64,000 bases of DNA from Qipengyuania flavescens (GTDB lineage: Bacteria > Pseudomonadota > Alphaproteobacteria > Sphingomonadales > Sphingomonadaceae): assembly GCF_029688735.1 (NCBI RefSeq), contig NZ_JARULD010000001.1, positions 558,001 to 622,000 of the forward strand, in the 5' to 3' direction. The translations under genes and the position numbers were made by a program. Positions 9,445-17,334 of this stretch are shown piece by piece (positions within the stretch are counted from its first letter, which is position 1; the number at the start of each line of letters is the position of its first letter). The notes below the pieces were generated by a model that saw nothing but the letters and a program-made list of their open reading frames with translations, searched no databases and was not told the origin of the DNA.

Positions 9445-9651
9445 TTACTTGACCCCGTCACGCTCCATCCGCTTGCGCTCGAGCTTGCGGGCGCGGCGAA
9501 CGGCAGCAGCCTTTTCGCGGGCACGCTTTTCGCTCGGCTTTTCATAGTGGCGGCGCAGCTTCATTTCGCGATAGACGCCTTCCCGCTGCAGCTTCTTCTT
9601 GAGCGCGCGGAGGGCCTGGTCGACATTGTTATCGCGAACCATGATCTGCAT
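9445..9651 (-). CDS. rpsU: 30S ribosomal protein S21
   Basis: A 68-residue S21. It begins [20 protein letters not shown] and continues with the helix-helix basic region [20 protein letters not shown] and a Lys/Arg-rich end. S21 helps the small subunit pair with the Shine-Dalgarno helix at initiation. A longer in-frame upstream extension to 9861 exists but is not ribosomal and runs into the leader. The ATG at 9651 gives the standard protein. Confidence 0.97.
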   Translation of the reverse strand: MQIMVRDNNVDQALRALKKKLQREGVYREMKLRRHYEKPSEKRAREKAAAVRRARKLERKRMERDGVK

Positions 9652-9670
9652 AAACTTCAATACCTCGACT

Positions 9671-9688
9671 AGCGGGCCAGAGCCCGCT
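9671..9688 (-). promoter_or_regulatory. Leader hairpin upstream of rpsU
   Basis: In the rpsU leader, about 20 bases before the start codon on the minus strand, AGCGGGC and GCCCGCT pair around a TCTG loop. The hairpin is close enough to the ribosome entry site to affect initiation. Many ribosomal protein mRNAs are autoregulated through leader structures; whether this one is cannot be seen from sequence alone. Confidence 0.4.
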
Positions 9689-9860
9689 CGCGGCGGGGTA
9701 TGCCTCCTTGAATAGTGCTTCGTTGGATAAACGAAAAACGCGCCGAATCCGTTCCGGATCGGCTCGAACCGGGGCGCACATACGGATTCGAGCGGTAAAA
9801 GGCAAGCGCTGACTGCGCGCTTCCCGTTTCCCGCGCGAGGCGCTAGGGGCGCTTGCAGCA

Positions 9861-10271
9861 ATGTCCACCTACTCCCCTGTCCTTGCCAGCCTCAACGTCG
9901 CTCTCGGCGGCGCGATCGGTGCGGTGCTGCGCTACCAGCTGGGGCGCGGCATGACGTGGTGGCTGGGGCCGCAAATAGTTTCGCTGTTCCCTTGGGCGAC
10001 GCTTGCCGCCAATGCCGTCGGCAGCCTCGCCATGGGGCTGCTCGCAGGATGGCTGGCCGTTCGCAGCAGCGGCGACGGCGAGCAGGTGCGCTTGCTGTTG
10101 GGCGTCGGCCTGCTGGGCGGCTTCACCACTTTCAGCGCCTTCAGCCTGGAGATGGTCCTGCTGATCGAACGCGGGCAGTTTCTCTTCGCCGCCCTTTACG
10201 CCATCCTCAGCTTCGCGCTGGGTATCAGCGCGCTGATGGTCGGCCTCACCCTGATGCGGAGCTTCGCATGA
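9861..10271 (+). CDS. crcB: Fluoride ion exporter CrcB/Fluc
   Basis: A 136-residue, four-helix membrane protein of the Fluc family, which works as a dual-topology dimer to export fluoride. Signature motifs are present: [14 protein letters not shown] in the first helix region, [10 protein letters not shown] (pore Asn) and [12 protein letters not shown] (the Phe/Thr track). The hydrophobic segments lie at about 10-30, 42-62, 74-92 and 104-130. Its stop overlaps the start of the pseudouridine synthase (ATGA). I see no fluoride-riboswitch consensus before it. Confidence 0.95.
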   Translation: MSTYSPVLASLNVALGGAIGAVLRYQLGRGMTWWLGPQIVSLFPWATLAANAVGSLAMGLLAGWLAVRSSGDGEQVRLLLGVGLLGGFTTFSAFSLEMVLLIERGQFLFAALYAILSFALGISALMVGLTLMRSFA

Positions 10272-11392
10272 AAACCGCCGACGAAGTCCGTACCTTTACT
10301 GTCGAGCAGGACGATGACGGCGTCCGCCTCGACCGCTGGTTCAAGCGGCATCTGCCGCAGGTCGGCTTCGGCACGGTCAGCAAATGGGCGCGCACCGGTC
10401 AGATCCGCGTCGACGGCAAGCGCGCCAAGCCCGACGACCGGATCGCCGCCGGCCAGCAGATCCGCGTGCCGCCGGGCGGCGATGCGCCGCACAAGAAGCC
10501 GAAAGCCAAGCGCCCGCTCACCGAGGACGAGATCAGCCAGGCGCACGACATGGTCGTCAAGCAGACCAAGAGTGCGATCGTGCTGAACAAGCCGCCCGGT
10601 CTTGCCACGCAGGGCGGCACCGGGACGACGCATCATGTCGACGGCCTGCTCGACGCTTTCGCGCCGGGCGAGGAGGACGTGCGCCCGCGCCTCGTCCACC
10701 GGCTCGACAAGGATACGTCGGGCGTACTGCTGGTGGCAAAGACACCGGGCAGCGCATCGTACTTCTCCAAGCGCTTCTCCGGGCGTAGCGCCAAGAAGAT
10801 CTACTGGGCGCTGGTGGTCGGCGTGCCCGAAATCCGCGAAGGCGTGATCGAGGCACCGCTCGCCAAGCAGCCGGGCTCCGGCGGCGAGAAGATGCATGTA
10901 GATCACGAGGGCGGGCAGTCGGCCAAGACCAAGTACCGGGTGGTCGACAGCGCGGGCAAGAAGGCCGCGTGGCTCGAACTCCAGCCGCTGACCGGGCGCA
11001 CCCACCAGCTGCGCGTGCACTGCGCGGCAATGGGCAACCCGATCGTCGGCGACGGGAAATACGGCGGCAAGGATGCCTTCCTCACCGGCTCGATCAGCCG
11101 CAAGATGCACCTGCATGCGCGCCGGCTGATCATCGATAGCCCCGATGGCGGCAAGCTCGACACGACCGCCGACCTGCCCGAGCATTTCGCGGCGAGCATG
11201 GAGCAGCTCGGCTTCGATCCGAACATCAGCGATGCGACGCCCATGCGCGACGATCCGCCGCCCAAGAGCCGCGAGGAAAAGAAGCAGCAAGCCCGCCAGC
11301 ACGCGAAAAACTACCGCAAGTCCCAGCGCGGACCCCGGCGCGCGCGGGGTGGATCTGGCGGGAAGCCGGCGAAGCCGAAGGGCAAGCGCTGA
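10268..11392 (+). CDS. RluA-family 23S rRNA pseudouridine synthase (RluC/RluD-like)
   Basis: A 374-residue enzyme. An S4 RNA-binding domain (about residues 15-70: VRLDRWFKRHL, GQIRVDGKR) is followed by the catalytic domain with RLVHRLDKDTSG, where Asp147 is the nucleophile, and LTGRTHQLRVH. It isomerises specific uridines in 23S rRNA. The C-terminal 60 residues are strongly basic (KSREEKKQQARQHAKNYRKS, then Arg/Gly/Lys), an extra RNA-binding tail not in the E. coli enzymes. The ATG at 10268 overlaps the crcB stop. A second RluA-family gene lies at 40781, so the exact target site of each is not decided here. Confidence 0.92.
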   Translation: MKTADEVRTFTVEQDDDGVRLDRWFKRHLPQVGFGTVSKWARTGQIRVDGKRAKPDDRIAAGQQIRVPPGGDAPHKKPKAKRPLTEDEISQAHDMVVKQTKSAIVLNKPPGLATQGGTGTTHHVDGLLDAFAPGEEDVRPRLVHRLDKDTSGVLLVAKTPGSASYFSKRFSGRSAKKIYWALVVGVPEIREGVIEAPLAKQPGSGGEKMHVDHEGGQSAKTKYRVVDSAGKKAAWLELQPLTGRTHQLRVHCAAMGNPIVGDGKYGGKDAFLTGSISRKMHLHARRLIIDSPDGGKLDTTADLPEHFAASMEQLGFDPNISDATPMRDDPPPKSREEKKQQARQHAKNYRKSQRGPRRARGGSGGKPAKPKGKR

Positions 11393-11991
11393 TGCACCCC
11401 AACCCGGTGTTCAGAGCCGACGACGAAGCGCTGCTTGCGCGGCTTCTCGACGAGGTCGGCTTCGGGACCGTCTTCGCGCAGACCGCGGACGGCCCCCGGG
11501 TGGCTCATACACCTATCGCGATCGGCCCTGATGGCGGCATTCGCTTTCATCTCGCTAAGCGAAACCTACTCGCTCCGGAGCTCGACGGGACGCAGGCGCT
11601 GATCGTGATCGATGGTCCCGACGGCTACATCTCGCCGCGCTGGTATGCGAACCGCGACACCGTCCCGACGTGGAACTACGTCGCGCTCGAACTCGAAGGC
11701 CGTGTGTCGATGCTCGACGAAGCGGGGCTGGAAGAGTTGCTGCACGGGATGATCGCAAGGCATGAAGGCAAGCTTGCCGGAGATGGCTGGAGCGCAGCCG
11801 AAACCAGCGAGCGCGTCTGGACTGCGCAGCTCAAGGGCATCGTCGGTTTCGAAATGACGGTTACCGCCATCCGCTCGACGGTAAAGCTTTCGCAGAAAAG
11901 CAGCCCCGAAGAGCGTGAGCGGATCGCGGCGGGTGTGGCATCTGCGGGCAATCCTGCGCTCGCCGGCTGGATGCGGGAAGCGGCGGCGTGA
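11392..11991 (+). CDS. PaiB-like FMN-binding protein
   Basis: A 199-residue protein of the FMN-binding split-barrel PaiB family. Characteristic motifs are HLAKRNLL, the YISPRWYA segment, VPTWNYVALELEG and, near the end, TVKLSQKSSPEER. The family was named after Bacillus PaiB, described as a negative regulator of sporulation and protease genes, but the fold suggests flavin or heme chemistry, so the regulator name should not be taken as function. Its ATG shares a base with the upstream stop (TGATG) and its stop overlaps the following GTG start, so it sits in the middle of a coupled operon. Confidence 0.88.
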   Translation: MHPNPVFRADDEALLARLLDEVGFGTVFAQTADGPRVAHTPIAIGPDGGIRFHLAKRNLLAPELDGTQALIVIDGPDGYISPRWYANRDTVPTWNYVALELEGRVSMLDEAGLEELLHGMIARHEGKLAGDGWSAAETSERVWTAQLKGIVGFEMTVTAIRSTVKLSQKSSPEERERIAAGVASAGNPALAGWMREAAA

Positions 11992-12641
11992 ACCGCCTCG
12001 CCATCTTCGATTGCGACGGCACGCTGGTCGATGGCCAGGCCGCAGTCTGCGAGACGATGGAGCGCGCCTTCGGCGCCATCGGCGCGCCGCCGCCCGAGCG
12101 CAATGCGATCCGCCGGACAGTCGGCCTGAGCCTGCCCCTCGCCGTGCGCCAGTTGATGATGGACGGCCGCGAGGTCGACCGGCTGCAGGTGGTCGAGGCC
12201 TACAAGCGGATCTTTCGCGACATCCGCCTGTCTGGCAAACTGCACGAACCGCTCTTCGACGGGATGCGCGAATTGCTCGAAAGGCTCTCCGCCGATGGGT
12301 GGATGCTCGGTGTAGCGACCGGCAAGAGCGATCGCGGACTCCATTCCTGCCTCGAAACGCACGGCATCAAGGACCTGTTCGTGACCCTGCACGGGGCGGA
12401 CCGCTATCCGTCGAAACCCAATCCGGCGATGCTGGCGGCGGCGCTGGCCGAGGTCGGCATCGAACCGCAGGGCGCGGTGATGATCGGCGATACCAGCTTC
12501 GACATGGAGATGGCCCGTGCGGCCGATATGCGCGCCATCGGTGTCGCCTGGGGCTATCACGAACCGCGCGAGCTGCTGCAGACCGGCGCCAGCGCGGTGG
12601 CCGAAACGATGGAAGAACTGGAGGACATGATCCGTGGCTGA
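11988..12641 (+). CDS. HAD-IA family phosphatase (phosphoglycolate phosphatase-like)
   Basis: A 217-residue haloacid-dehalogenase superfamily hydrolase. Motif I is FDCDGTLVDG (Asp8 nucleophile, Asp10 acid/base), motif II VATGKSD, motif III with Lys in SKPNPAM, motif IV MIGDTSFDMEMARAADM. A helical cap lies at residues 15-80, as in Gph-type enzymes, which hydrolyse small phosphate esters. The substrate is not determined by the sequence. The start is a GTG overlapping the preceding stop (GTGA). Position between an rRNA-modifying enzyme and ATP12 gives no clear clue. Confidence 0.88.
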   Translation: MNRLAIFDCDGTLVDGQAAVCETMERAFGAIGAPPPERNAIRRTVGLSLPLAVRQLMMDGREVDRLQVVEAYKRIFRDIRLSGKLHEPLFDGMRELLERLSADGWMLGVATGKSDRGLHSCLETHGIKDLFVTLHGADRYPSKPNPAMLAAALAEVGIEPQGAVMIGDTSFDMEMARAADMRAIGVAWGYHEPRELLQTGASAVAETMEELEDMIRG

Positions 12642-12846
12642 GCCCGATCCCGCCGCGAGCCGTTTCTGGCTGTTGCAACTCGCGCGCCTGTCGGGGGCTG
12701 CGATGGTCGTCGTCGGCGCGCTGATCGTCGCCGAAGCGATCGCGCTGCCCTATGCGCTGGGTATCGCGCTGCTGGTGCTGGGGCTGGTGGAATTCTTCGT
12801 AATCCCCACCCAGCTCGCCAAGCGCTGGAGCACGCGCGACAAATGA
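12634..12846 (+). CDS. Small membrane protein, unknown function (70 aa)
   Basis: A 70-residue protein with two adjoining hydrophobic segments (about residues 18-36 and 40-58) and charged ends, so a likely helical hairpin in the inner membrane. It starts at GTG (MAEPDPAASRFW), overlapping the end of the HAD gene, and its stop overlaps the ATP12 start (ATGA). The unbroken overlaps on both sides argue that it is real. No family is recognised. Its position just before an F1-ATPase assembly chaperone hints at a role with a membrane complex, but nothing more can be said. Confidence 0.75.
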   Translation: MAEPDPAASRFWLLQLARLSGAAMVVVGALIVAEAIALPYALGIALLVLGLVEFFVIPTQLAKRWSTRDK

Positions 12847-13541
12847 AGCGCTTCTACAAGGATGTGAGCGTCGAGCCGACCGAGGGCGGCCATCGCGTGC
12901 TGCTCGACGGCAGGCCGATCAAGACGCAGATGGGCCGGCCGCAGGTCGTGCCGACCGAAACACTTGGCTCTGCCCTTGCGGCGGAATGGGCCGAACAGGG
13001 CGAGAAGATCGACCCTCGCAAATTCCTGTTTCGCGACCACGCCGATTTCGCCATCGACATCGTCGGACAGCATCGGGACGAGACGATCGCCAAGCTGCTG
13101 GCCTTCGCGGAAACCGATACGCTGTGCTATCGCGCCGACCCGGACGAGCCGCTCTATCGCCGGCAGCAGGAGGACTGGGAGCCGCTGCTATGCCGCCTCG
13201 AAGACAAGCACGGCGTTTCTTTCCAGCGGATCAGCGGCGTTATACCCAAACCCCAGCCGCCGGAAACGATTGCGACGCTGAAGGCCCATCTCGAACAGCT
13301 GGACGATTTCGCGCTGGCGGGCATGACCGCCCTCGCATCGCTCAGCGCATCGCTCGCCATCGCCCTGCTGGCGGACGACGAGGCCGTGAACGATCCGATG
13401 CTGCTATGGCGCGACGCCAATCTCGAGGAAGAATGGCAGGCGGACCAGTGGGGCCGCGAGGAAGAGGCCGAGGAGCGCCGCCGGAAAAAGGGCGACGAGT
13501 TCTCCGCCGCTCACACCTTCATGCTGCTGGCCAAAAGCTGA
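12843..13541 (+). CDS. ATP12 family F1-ATPase assembly chaperone
   Basis: A 232-residue ATP12 homologue. The family chaperones the F1 alpha subunit in mitochondria and occurs in alphaproteobacteria. Recognisable stretches are MKRFYKDVSVEP, VLLDGRPIKTQMGRP, LAAEWAEQGEKIDP, FAETDTLCYRADPDEPL and, near the end, WGREEEAEERR. There is no signal or membrane segment, so it acts in the cytoplasm. It is the last gene of the six-gene operon from crcB, all joined by start-stop overlaps. The next gene converges from the other strand 4 bases away. Confidence 0.93.
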   Translation: MKRFYKDVSVEPTEGGHRVLLDGRPIKTQMGRPQVVPTETLGSALAAEWAEQGEKIDPRKFLFRDHADFAIDIVGQHRDETIAKLLAFAETDTLCYRADPDEPLYRRQQEDWEPLLCRLEDKHGVSFQRISGVIPKPQPPETIATLKAHLEQLDDFALAGMTALASLSASLAIALLADDEAVNDPMLLWRDANLEEEWQADQWGREEEAEERRRKKGDEFSAAHTFMLLAKS

Positions 13542-13545
13542 CGCC

Positions 13546-14136
13546 TCAGCCGACCCAGTCGGCGATTTGCACCGCGACGTCGTTGGCCGCCCGGTTGAGC
13601 GCCGGGCCGACGCTTTCACGGTCGGCGGCGATGCCGGGAATGCGCGCTTCGAAGCGACGCGTTTCGATCGCACTACCCTCACCCGGCTTCACCGCGTCGA
13701 ACACCAGCACCACGCTGGACGACGGCACGTCGTAACCGAACTGGCGCAGCGTTCCCGTGAGCCGATTTTCGGCCAGCACGCCGGGATCGTCGCCGTCGAT
13801 GACGACGCGGCCCGAGCGGGTGCGGATGGTTTCGGCAATCAGGCGACGCAGGAGGCGCGCGGGCTTTTCGACCCAGGTCGCTTCCTGGAGATAGGCGAGC
13901 TTGGTCGGATCGATCTGGACCGGCACACGCGTCACATCGAGCGCGGCGGGCGCTTCGAACTCGGAGAGAACCAGCGCAGTTCCGGCATTGGCGGAACCGC
14001 CCGCGCCCACCGGCGCCGAAGCGGTCGGAGTCAGCGTCAGCAGATTATCGGGCGTCTCGCCGCCGAAGCTGATGCAGCCCGCGAGCAAGGCGATCGGGGC
14101 CAATGCGGCCGGTCGAAGAAAACGGGTCGTCATCAT
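13546..14136 (-). CDS. ABC-type transport auxiliary lipoprotein (PqiC/DUF330-like)
   Basis: A 196-residue lipoprotein with signal peptide and lipobox LLAGC (Cys21). The body matches ABC-transport auxiliary components seen with MCE systems: LVLSEFEAPAALDVTRVPVQ, TKLAYLQEATWVEKPARLL, LTGTLRQFGYDVP. It is thought to sit in the outer membrane and help pass lipids across the periplasm. Two consecutive ATGs (14136, 14133) are possible starts; GAGG lies just upstream. It is 5 bases downstream of the MCE gene and ends the Mla-type operon. Confidence 0.9.
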   Translation of the reverse strand: MMTTRFLRPAALAPIALLAGCISFGGETPDNLLTLTPTASAPVGAGGSANAGTALVLSEFEAPAALDVTRVPVQIDPTKLAYLQEATWVEKPARLLRRLIAETIRTRSGRVVIDGDDPGVLAENRLTGTLRQFGYDVPSSSVVLVFDAVKPGEGSAIETRRFEARIPGIAADRESVGPALNRAANDVAVQIADWVG

Positions 14137-14141
14137 GCGCC

Positions 14142-15092
14142 TCACGGTTCGTAATCGGGCAGCGGTTGCGAGCTTAGCAGGGCACCTGCGCCCTTTTCGT
14201 CGATCTTCTCGGTCACGTCGCGCAGCGCCTTGCTGGTGGCGCGCAGATCGCGCAGCGTTGCTTCGGCAGCCGGCAGCGTGCTCTCGGTCAACTGCTTGGT
14301 CGCCGGCCGCGCATCGGCGAGCGTCTGCTCCAGTGCCTTGGCCGCGCCGCTGGCGGAATTCAGCGTCCCGCGTAGCTGCTCGGCGAGCTGCGAGCCTTCC
14401 TGGTTGATCAGCCGGTCGGTCGATTGTGTAACCTTCTCGAACGCGTCCAGCGCTTCGCTGGATTCGCGCAACGTCACCTGCAATTCGGACAGCACGCGCT
14501 CTATTTGCGGCGTAGCAGCGGCAAGATCGCCGCTCATGCGCTCGGTATTGCGCAGGATGCCCTGCAGCGAATTCTGGTTCTCGTCCGACAGCAGCAGTGT
14601 CAGCCGCTCGGTCAGCGTGGCCAACCGCTCGAGCAGCAGCGGCGCGCTGGCGAGGACGGCACCGATCCCGCCCCCGGAGGTCGGCGGGATGATCGGCACG
14701 CCTTCGGTGCAGGCGGTGGTCTCGCAGGAGATCGGCGGAGCGCCGGTGCGTGCCCCGTCGAGTGTGATGGTGGAGACGCCGGTGAAGCTGCCCTGGATCG
14801 TCGCAGTGGTGCCGACCAGGATCGGCACTTCCTCGCGCACCTTGATACGGACGCGCACGAATTCGGGATCCTTGTCCCACAGCTCGATCTGATTGACCTG
14901 ACCGACGGGCACGCCCGCGAAATCGACCGAGCTGCCGTTGGCGAGGCCCGCCACCGACTGCTTGAAGAAGATGTCGTATTCGTTCTGGTCCCCGCCGCCG
15001 AGCCGCGCGAGCCAGACGATGAACAGCGCAAGGGCACCGAGGATCAGCAAGGTAACCGCCCCCACCCAGATATGATTTGCCCGCGTTTCCAT
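14142..15092 (-). CDS. mlaD: MCE family lipid transport protein (MlaD-like)
   Basis: A 316-residue protein with an N-terminal anchor helix (about residues 8-27), one MCE domain (about 38-115, with VDFAGVPVGQVNQIEL and ATIQGSFTGVSTITLDG) and a long helical, heptad-rich region from about 150 to 300 (LLLERLATLTERLTLLLSD and so on). Such proteins form hexameric rings on the inner membrane facing the periplasm and feed phospholipids to or from the transporter. It has two Cys (SCETTAC) in a loop after the MCE domain that could form a disulphide. It follows the ATPase by 10 bases. Confidence 0.92.
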   Translation of the reverse strand: METRANHIWVGAVTLLILGALALFIVWLARLGGGDQNEYDIFFKQSVAGLANGSSVDFAGVPVGQVNQIELWDKDPEFVRVRIKVREEVPILVGTTATIQGSFTGVSTITLDGARTGAPPISCETTACTEGVPIIPPTSGGGIGAVLASAPLLLERLATLTERLTLLLSDENQNSLQGILRNTERMSGDLAAATPQIERVLSELQVTLRESSEALDAFEKVTQSTDRLINQEGSQLAEQLRGTLNSASGAAKALEQTLADARPATKQLTESTLPAAEATLRDLRATSKALRDVTEKIDEKGAGALLSSQPLPDYEP

Positions 15093-15102
15093 CCGTCAGT
15101 CT

Positions 15103-16005
15103 CTATGCCTTGCTATCATACTTATTGTCCAACGCTTTGACCGCGTGGGCGGCGATGGGATTGTCCATGTGCTGCCGCAATTCGTCGAGCGCCTGCGCGG
15201 TGAGCGCGGCCCGTCCGCGCGGGCCGTTGAAATATTCCTGGATCCACGGGTGATCGAGCTGCATCAGGTTCGGAACCGTATCGACGGCGATCACTTTCTT
15301 GTCGGCCAGCACGGCCACGCGGTCGCAGATTTCGTGCAGCGTATCGAGATCGTGGGTGATCAGGAACACAGTGAGGCCGAGCGTTTCCTTCAACTCGCGC
15401 GTCAGGCGGTCGAAGGCCGCTGCGCCGATCGGGTCGAGGCCCGCAGTCGGTTCGTCGAGAAACAACAGTTCGGGGTCGAGCGCGAGCGCACGGGCAAGGC
15501 CGGCGCGCTTCTTCATCCCGCCCGACAGTTCGCTGGGGAACTTGCCCGCGGCTTCTTCCGGAAGGCCGGACAGCACGGTCTTGAACCGCGCGATCTCGTC
15601 GAGCAGCTCCGGCGAGATGTCCGGGAAGAACTGCTTCAGCGGCACCTGCACATTCTCGCCAACGGTCAGCGTGGAAAACAGCGCCCCGCCCTGGAACAGC
15701 ACGCCCCAACGGTTGCGCACGCCGATCTCTGCATCGGGATCGCCTTCGGTCATCGATTTGCCGAAAACCTTCACCTCGCCTTCGGTCGGGCGCTGCAGCC
15801 CGATGATGGAGCGCATCAGTACGCTCTTGCCGGTGCCCGAACCGCCGACCACGCCGAGGATTTCGCCCCGCCGCACCTTGAGGTCGAGGTTCTCGTGCAC
15901 GGTCTGCGAGCCGAAGCGATTGACCAACCCCTCCACCACGATCGGGTGCTCGCCGCGATAGCGTTCGTGCCGCCCGAGGGTCCTGCCGTCGTCGTCCTGC
16001 GCCAT
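15103..16005 (-). CDS. mlaF: Mla-type ABC transporter ATP-binding protein
   Basis: A 300-residue ABC ATPase. Walker A is GGSGTGKS, the signature is LSGGMKKRAGLARAL, Walker B is LLFLDEPTAGLDP and the switch His is in LITHDLD. It powers phospholipid movement with the STAS-fused permease encoded just upstream. The ATG at 16005 shares its A with the permease stop (TGATG). A longer start at 16014 is possible but unneeded. The C-terminal extension after residue 240 (WIQEYFNGPRGRAAL) is typical of MlaF, where it contacts the partner subunit. Confidence 0.93.
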   Translation of the reverse strand: MAQDDDGRTLGRHERYRGEHPIVVEGLVNRFGSQTVHENLDLKVRRGEILGVVGGSGTGKSVLMRSIIGLQRPTEGEVKVFGKSMTEGDPDAEIGVRNRWGVLFQGGALFSTLTVGENVQVPLKQFFPDISPELLDEIARFKTVLSGLPEEAAGKFPSELSGGMKKRAGLARALALDPELLFLDEPTAGLDPIGAAAFDRLTRELKETLGLTVFLITHDLDTLHEICDRVAVLADKKVIAVDTVPNLMQLDHPWIQEYFNGPRGRAALTAQALDELRQHMDNPIAAHAVKALDNKYDSKA

Positions 16006-17117
16006 CAGCCCCACCCGATCTCGGTGAAGAACACCGCGAAGAAGGCGTCGATGACGATGACGGCAAATATCGCGGAGACAACGGCCATGGTCGTGCGCCG
16101 TCCGACCTCTTCCGAATTACCCTTGACCTGCATGCCGTGATAGCAGCCTGCCAGCGCCACGATCAGACCGAAAACCGGTGCCTTCACCAGCCCGACCCAC
16201 AAATCGTAGATCGGTACCACGTCCTGAATGCGCGCAAGGAAGGTGTAAAAGGGGATGCCGAGCATGACGTCGCCGATCACTGCACCGCCGACGATGGCGA
16301 CCAGGGCGGCATAGAAGCCGAGCAGTGGCATCATCAGGATGGCAGCCAGGATGCGGGGGATTACCAATGCCTCCATCGGCGAGATACCGATGGTGCGCAT
16401 CGCGTCGATCTCTTCGGTCAGCTTCATCGTGCCGAGCTGCGCGGCGAAGGCCGAGCCGGAGCGACCAGCGACCATGATCGCGGTCATCAACACGCCCAGT
16501 TCGCGCAGGGTGATGCGCCCGACGAGGTTTATGGTCAGCGTTTCGGCACCGAACTGCGCCAGCTGCACGGCACCCTGTTGAGCGATGACGATGCCGATGA
16601 GGAAGCTCATAAGCCCCACGATCGGCAGTGCGCTGACGCCGACCAGTTCCAGCTGGCGGACCAGCGCCAGCCAGCGAAAGCGGCGCGGATGGCGGATGAG
16701 GTTGCCGAAGGCGGCGATCAGCGCGCCGAGGAAGCCGAGCACGCCGAAAACGCCGTCGCGCGCAGCAAACACCTTGTTGCCGAGGGCCTCCGGAACGCGC
16801 TCCCAGACCGGCAGGCGCGGGGCGGAGACTTCTTCTTCGCCACGTGAGCCCTTCAACGCATCGATAAGCCGAGTGGCGCGATTGCTCGCCCCGGTGACTG
16901 CTGCATCGTGGTCGCTCGCAATGGTGCTGGCAACCCAGGCGCCAACCGTATCGATTTCACTTATTTCGGAGAGATCGACCCTCGCAATCGGACCGTCCAG
17001 ATGGCGCAGTTCCTCGTCGACCGAGCCGATGGTCGATACCAGATAGGGACCGGACAGGGCGAGCACCTGCCCCCCGTCGTCCCCCTCGACCAGCTCGTAT
17101 TCGGCGAAACCACCCAT
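16005..17117 (-). CDS. mlaE: MlaE-type ABC permease with N-terminal STAS domain
   Basis: A 370-residue fusion. Residues 1-100 form a STAS-like domain (RVDLSEISEIDTVGAWV), the role played by separate MlaB in E. coli. Residues 130-370 are the MlaE permease: PIVGLMSFLIGIVIAQQG, LTINLVGRITLRELGVLMTA, AGRSGSAFAAQLGTMKLTEE, DAMRTIGISPMEALVIPR. It sits in the inner membrane and moves phospholipid to or from the MCE ring. It is the first gene of the four-gene operon. There is no mlaC-like periplasmic shuttle gene in the cluster. Confidence 0.94.
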   Translation of the reverse strand: MGGFAEYELVEGDDGGQVLALSGPYLVSTIGSVDEELRHLDGPIARVDLSEISEIDTVGAWVASTIASDHDAAVTGASNRATRLIDALKGSRGEEEVSAPRLPVWERVPEALGNKVFAARDGVFGVLGFLGALIAAFGNLIRHPRRFRWLALVRQLELVGVSALPIVGLMSFLIGIVIAQQGAVQLAQFGAETLTINLVGRITLRELGVLMTAIMVAGRSGSAFAAQLGTMKLTEEIDAMRTIGISPMEALVIPRILAAILMMPLLGFYAALVAIVGGAVIGDVMLGIPFYTFLARIQDVVPIYDLWVGLVKAPVFGLIVALAGCYHGMQVKGNSEEVGRRTTMAVVSAIFAVIVIDAFFAVFFTEIGWG

Positions 17118-17229
17118 TGCTGCGCCCTATGCGGGGAATTGCCGTGCGAAACAAGCGGCTATGCCGACGCATCACCTGCGGCGTTGCATCGCAGCATGGG
17201 CGCTGGCATGGAATCCTATCTGATTTACC

Positions 17230-17308
17230 GGCACCGGCCCGCTCCCCCTCCCGGCCACCCCAAAGGATCATGCCATGGGTGGCCGGAAGGGGGAGCGGGC
17301 CGGTGCCG
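17230..17308 (+). repeat. Long inverted repeat (31-bp arms) upstream of valS
   Basis: The left arm 17230-17260 and right arm 17278-17308 are reverse complements over 31 bases with a single mismatch, around a 17-base spacer. The arms begin GGCACCGGCCCGCTCCCC and are very GC-rich. In RNA this would make a very stable hairpin ending 26 bases before the valS start. There is no T tract after it. The rest of 17118-17334 shows no convincing gene. Confidence 0.9.
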
Positions 17309-17334
17309 CCTGTAAGCGCGAGCGAACAAAGACA

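Noticed and set aside
9652..9860. Fluoride riboswitch before crcB
   Set aside because: The conserved bases of the crcB-motif RNA are not seen upstream; the region contains only the rpsU leader and divergent promoters.
10196..11302. A 368-codon open frame on the minus strand
   Set aside because: It is the shadow of the RluA-family synthase, which has all catalytic motifs.
17118..17334. T-box leader of valS
   Set aside because: No T-box sequence or antiterminator is visible, and T-boxes are not expected in alphaproteobacteria. The hairpin is reported as an inverted repeat instead.
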